Shown here: positions 10,887-13,258 of the stretch, in pieces
How the letters are laid out: each line of letters starts with the position of its first letter
How positions within the stretch are numbered: the first letter of the stretch is position 1
Notes under the pieces: model-generated
Seen by the model: only the letters and a program-made list of their open reading frames with translations
What the model was told of the DNA's origin: nothing
Database searches by the model: none
Made by a program: the position numbers and the translations under genes
Source: CAZPUI01 sp964415525
GTDB taxonomy: Bacteria > Acidobacteriota > Holophagae > Holophagales > Holophagaceae
Direction: 5' to 3'
NCBI GenBank assembly: GCA_964415525.1
Contig: CAYQAS010000110.1
Span: 1-13,258 of the forward strand
DNA: 13,258 bases

Positions 10887-12530
10887 ATGACCAGCATCGG
10901 CGCCTATCCAGGAAAAGAATCTTTCAAACAGATCATGTCGCAGATCCGAACCACGGTGGAGACGGCGTTTTACGGGAACAATGTCAAGTCCGTGACGACG
11001 GTGGCGGAAGCCTATCGTCTGGCCTACGCGGCTCCTGGCACGGTGGTGCTGGACGGCATGCCGGTGCATCAGCCCGAAGTGCTGGGGTTGCCCGAGGACG
11101 CGAAAGTGCTCTTGATGAATGACGGTGCCGTGAGCGGGCGCGCCGCCGCTGCGCGCCGCATCCTGGGCTGGCCCGCGGTGGACAAGGCGGATCTCTACAA
11201 CAAGACCGTCGAGGCGATCTACCAGACCCGCAAGCGCAGCATGATCACCGCCCAGACCGTCGTCGGTTTGGACGAGGACTTCATGGTGCGTGCGCGACTC
11301 GTGATCCCCGAGGAGCACGCCAACATCCTCTACAGCTGGATGCTGAACTTCCAGTGGATCAACGAGGTCTACGCCAGCCGCTACGCCCACTCCAAGTCCT
11401 ATCCCGAGGGGGACATCCTCGTGTTCTCGGATCCCGACTGGACGCATCCCGAGCATCCGATGGGCCTCAGCTTCTTCGATCCTGACCACAACACCCTGGT
11501 GCTCCTCGGCATGCGCTACTTCGGCGAGCACAAAAAGGGCACGCTCACCCTGGGTTGGGGCATCGCCGCACGACACGGTTACGCCTGCTGCCACGGCGGC
11601 ATGAAGCGGTACGACCTGGGCGGCGACAAGAGCTATGTTGCGGCGGTCTTCGGCCTCTCGGGCTCTGGCAAGAGCACCATTACTCACGCCCGCCACAACG
11701 AAAAGTACGACATCACGGTGGTTCACGACGACGCCTTCATCATCAACGTCGCGGAGAAGTATTCCATCGCCCTGGAGCCTGCGTATTTCGACAAGACGCA
11801 GGACTACCCGATGGACTGCGAAGACAACAAGTTCATCCTCACGCTCCAGAACAACGGTGCCACACGCTATTCCGACGGCAAGATGCGCGTCGTGAGCGAG
11901 GACCTTCGCAATGGCAATGGTCGGGCTGTGAAGTCGAAGTTGTGGAGCCCCAACCGGGTGGACCGCATCAACGAGCCCATCGACGCCATCTTCTGGCTGA
12001 TGAAGGACGAGACGCTCCCGCCGGTGCTCAAGCTGGAGGGACCGAGCCTCGGTTCCGTCTTTGGCGCGACCCTCGCCACCAAGCGCACCAGCGCCGAGCG
12101 CCTCGCGCCTGGCGTCGATCCGAACGCGCTGGTGGTGGAACCCTACGCCAATCCTTTCCGCACCTATCCGCTGGAGATGGACTACAGCCGCTTCAAGCAG
12201 CTGATTGCCGATGGCGTGGCTTGCTACGTGCTCAACACCGGTTCCTTCATGGGCAAGAAGGTTCAGCCTGCGGACACCCTCGGCATCCTCGAAGCCATCG
12301 TGGAGGGCAAGGCGGAATTCCAGTCCTGGGGCACCTTTGAGGACATCAAGATTCTCGACTGGCCTGGATTCAAGGCCGATCTCAAGGACGAGGCCTACAA
12401 GGCGGAATTCAAGCGCCGCATGTCGGACCGCTTCACGTTCGTGAAGAGCCGGGAGACGGAACTGGGTGGCATGGATCGTCTTCCTGGCGATGCCCTGAAG
12501 GCATTGGAAGAGGTGCTTGCCAAGCTCTAG
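10887..12530 (+). CDS. ATP-type phosphoenolpyruvate carboxykinase-like protein, divergent
   Basis: This 547-residue protein matches the ATP-dependent PEP carboxykinase fold, which interconverts oxaloacetate plus ATP with PEP, CO2 and ADP. Segments that line up with E. coli PckA: SGR with R85 where PckA has the substrate-binding R65 (TGRSPKDK); EHKKG with K216/K217 (metal-ligand lysine); CCHGG with H236 (metal-ligand histidine); P-loop GLSGSGKST (256-264; PckA has GLSGTGKTT); HDDAF with D281/D282 where PckA has GDDEHGW; EPAYFDKT; and YVLNTGSFMGKK where PckA has a similar LVNTG segment. Metal and phosphate ligands are therefore kept, but the surrounding signatures differ markedly, so it is a distant branch; gluconeogenic PckA activity is likely but not proven. 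ATG 10887 is chosen for its CGGAG six bases upstream; ATG 10836 is in frame but adds a proline-rich stretch. A terminator follows at 12554. Confidence 0.82.
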   Translation: MTSIGAYPGKESFKQIMSQIRTTVETAFYGNNVKSVTTVAEAYRLAYAAPGTVVLDGMPVHQPEVLGLPEDAKVLLMNDGAVSGRAAAARRILGWPAVDKADLYNKTVEAIYQTRKRSMITAQTVVGLDEDFMVRARLVIPEEHANILYSWMLNFQWINEVYASRYAHSKSYPEGDILVFSDPDWTHPEHPMGLSFFDPDHNTLVLLGMRYFGEHKKGTLTLGWGIAARHGYACCHGGMKRYDLGGDKSYVAAVFGLSGSGKSTITHARHNEKYDITVVHDDAFIINVAEKYSIALEPAYFDKTQDYPMDCEDNKFILTLQNNGATRYSDGKMRVVSEDLRNGNGRAVKSKLWSPNRVDRINEPIDAIFWLMKDETLPPVLKLEGPSLGSVFGATLATKRTSAERLAPGVDPNALVVEPYANPFRTYPLEMDYSRFKQLIADGVACYVLNTGSFMGKKVQPADTLGILEAIVEGKAEFQSWGTFEDIKILDWPGFKADLKDEAYKAEFKRRMSDRFTFVKSRETELGGMDRLPGDALKALEEVLAKL

Positions 12531-12553
12531 AGCTGGACAGCGGACGGCAGGTT

Positions 12554-12588
12554 AGGGGGGCTGCTGATGCGGCCCCTCTATCGTTTCT
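12554..12588 (+). terminator. Rho-independent terminator after the PEPCK-like gene
   Basis: Bases 12554-12564 pair with 12569-12579 as an 11-bp stem (two G-U wobbles, loop TGAT), followed by ATCGTTTCT. The stem starts 23 bases after the stop codon. The T run is interrupted but stem stability and position support termination. Confidence 0.75.
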
Positions 12589-12594
12589 GAAGGG

Positions 12595-12849
12595 CGGCTT
12601 AAGACCGAACTCAGGGTGGAACCCAGCGTCCAGCGCTGGCACACGGGGTAGGTCGACCCGCCACGCATCACCGAGATCCTCGCCGGCGAGCACGGTGACA
12701 TCCGTAGGCGTAGCCTCCAGCGCCTGAACCCGCTTGGAGGCGGCTCTGCTGGGGCGGGTGTGCTGGACCATGGCGGTCAGCTCATCCTGGCCGGCCTGCT
12801 GGGTCCCCAGGGGGGCTGCCACCAACAGCGGTGCCAGGGTCCGATTCAT
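12595..12849 (-). pseudogene. Remnant of a TonB-dependent receptor gene (N-terminal signal and start of plug domain)
   Basis: From ATG 12849, with an excellent AAGGAGG four bases upstream, the minus strand reads a short hydrophobic leader (MNRTLAPLLVAAPLG) and then a stretch like the N-terminus of TonB-dependent outer-membrane receptors: DELTAMV, then SKRVQALEATPTDVTVLAGE, as in the family pattern SK+xQxLxxxPxxVTVxTxEDL, then VPALDAGF resembling VPGLDVG. The segment between EDL and VPAL is about four residues shorter than usual. A second reading frame over the same bases gives TLGSTLSSV, which also resembles the plug motif RTLGxxLxSV, suggesting a frameshift. No barrel or rest of the plug follows; the frame simply runs on through the terminator into antisense of the carboxykinase gene, stopping at 12433. 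I read this as a truncated, decaying gene. A genuine short secreted protein ending at 12433 is a less likely alternative. Confidence 0.5.
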
Positions 12850-12853
12850 GGGG

Positions 12854-12874
12854 CCTCCTTGGGTCGTCAAGGAG
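12854..12874 (-). promoter_or_regulatory. Hairpin covering the Shine-Dalgarno of the TonB-receptor remnant
   Basis: On the minus-strand transcript CUCCUUG (12874-12868) pairs exactly with CAAGGAG (12861-12855) around a 6-base loop. The second arm contains most of the AAGGAGG ribosome site, four bases from the AUG, so folding would hide it. The pairing is visible; a regulatory role is inference. Confidence 0.35.
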
Positions 12875-12976
12875 CCTATAGCGGTCCTGAATCCATCGGG
12901 CATGAGCGAAGATGCAGCCCTTTGAATGGGTTACGGGTCATGGAAATCCGGGCTCGGCGATTTCACCCTCTGGCGG

Positions 12977-12982
12977 TAAAAT
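12977..12982 (+). promoter_or_regulatory. Possible -10 hexamer for the ABC-F gene
   Basis: TAAAAT matches TATAAT at five of six positions, 20 bp before ATG 13003. No -35 resembling TTGACA is found at 16-18 bp spacing, and the implied leader is only about 14 bases with just a GGGG as ribosome site. Bases 12850-12976 show no gene. Confidence 0.3.
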
Positions 12983-13002
12983 CGATCGTTTTGGGGTTTG
13001 AC

Positions 13003-13258
13003 ATGCTCGCGGTCCAGAACGTCACGATGCGCTTCGGCGGCAAGGTGCTCTTTGAGGACGTGACCACCACGTTCAATCCTGGTCGACGGTACGGTCTGAC
13101 GGGGCCGAATGGTTCCGGCAAGTCCACCCTCATGAAGGTGCTCTCCGGGGATCTCGAGCAGCAGACTGGCAGCGTGCAGCGCCCACGCAAGCTGGGCATC
13201 CTGCGCCAGGACCAGTTCGCCTTCGACGCCTTCCGGGTCATCGACACGGTGATCATGG
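13003..13258 (+). CDS. ABC-F family ATPase, YbiT-like, N-terminal part (3' truncated by window edge)
   Basis: ABC-F proteins are cytoplasmic twin-ATPase proteins without membrane domains; many act on the ribosome at the E site. The first 85 codons are present, starting MLAVQNVTMRFGGKVLFEDV. Walker A is GPNGSGKST (34-42), and the Q-loop is Q69 within LRQDQFAF, followed by VIDTVIM. The opening, the RYGLTGPNGSGKST block and the LRQDQFAF segment closely resemble E. coli YbiT, more than Uup, EttA or YheS; this is from memory. The second ATPase half, linker and signature motif lie beyond the window. ATG 13003 is chosen because ABC-F proteins begin directly at this strand (ML-xxNVTMxFG). It stands alone, about 470 bp beyond the carboxykinase stop, on the same strand. 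Confidence 0.93.
   Translation, partial: MLAVQNVTMRFGGKVLFEDVTTTFNPGRRYGLTGPNGSGKSTLMKVLSGDLEQQTGSVQRPRKLGILRQDQFAFDAFRVIDTVIM

Noticed and set aside
10737..11726. Minus-strand frame of 329 codons opposite the PEPCK-like gene.
   Set aside because: Overlaps the carboxykinase active-site coding region in antisense; no family resemblance.
12433..12594. Continuation of the receptor-remnant frame as coding sequence.
   Set aside because: It crosses the carboxykinase terminator and about 98 bp of that gene in antisense, and its residues look like random GC-rich translation.

Overview
This is a GC-rich bacterial chromosome segment built mostly of housekeeping genes for protein quality control, DNA replication and central metabolism. 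The protein sequences, a TonB-receptor remnant and the overall composition suggest a Gram-negative. My best guess is Acidobacteriota, class Holophagae (Geothrix-like), but that rests on remembered family resemblance and no search was run.

Layout. Positions 1-648 hold the C-terminal part of ClpX, closed by an 18-bp perfect hairpin. Lon protease (760-3180, +) follows, giving the common clpX-lon neighbourhood. Lon converges with a two-gene minus-strand unit: a TetR-family regulator (4071-4691) and then a response regulator made of two receiver domains with no output domain (3181-4041). The lon and response-regulator stop codons abut with no spacer. The TetR gene is divergent from dnaE (4912-8523, +), the DNA polymerase III alpha subunit, across 220 bp that contain nested inverted repeats. 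dnaE converges with htpG (8680-10551, -), the bacterial Hsp90. The 156 bp between them hold a long inverted repeat made of ACGAAGG-type units, related to the hairpin after clpX.

htpG diverges from a PEP-carboxykinase-like gene (10887-12530, +) across about 335 bp. That stretch contains an AT-rich block, a near-consensus CRP-type site and a second palindrome. The carboxykinase ends at a rho-independent terminator. Beyond it, on the minus strand, lies what looks like the decayed 5' end of a TonB-dependent receptor gene, still preceded by a strong Shine-Dalgarno site that lies inside a hairpin. The window ends in the first 85 codons of a YbiT-like ABC-F ATPase (13003-13258, +).

Functional theme: ClpX, Lon and HtpG cover proteolysis and folding, DnaE is the replicative polymerase, and the carboxykinase sits at the PEP/oxaloacetate node. 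The TetR/tandem-receiver pair is the only regulatory module. I see no tRNA, rRNA, CRISPR array, intact mobile element or defence system. I did not find a clearly new multigene system; the less ordinary items are the divergent carboxykinase, the outputless tandem receiver, the intergenic repeat family and the receptor remnant.
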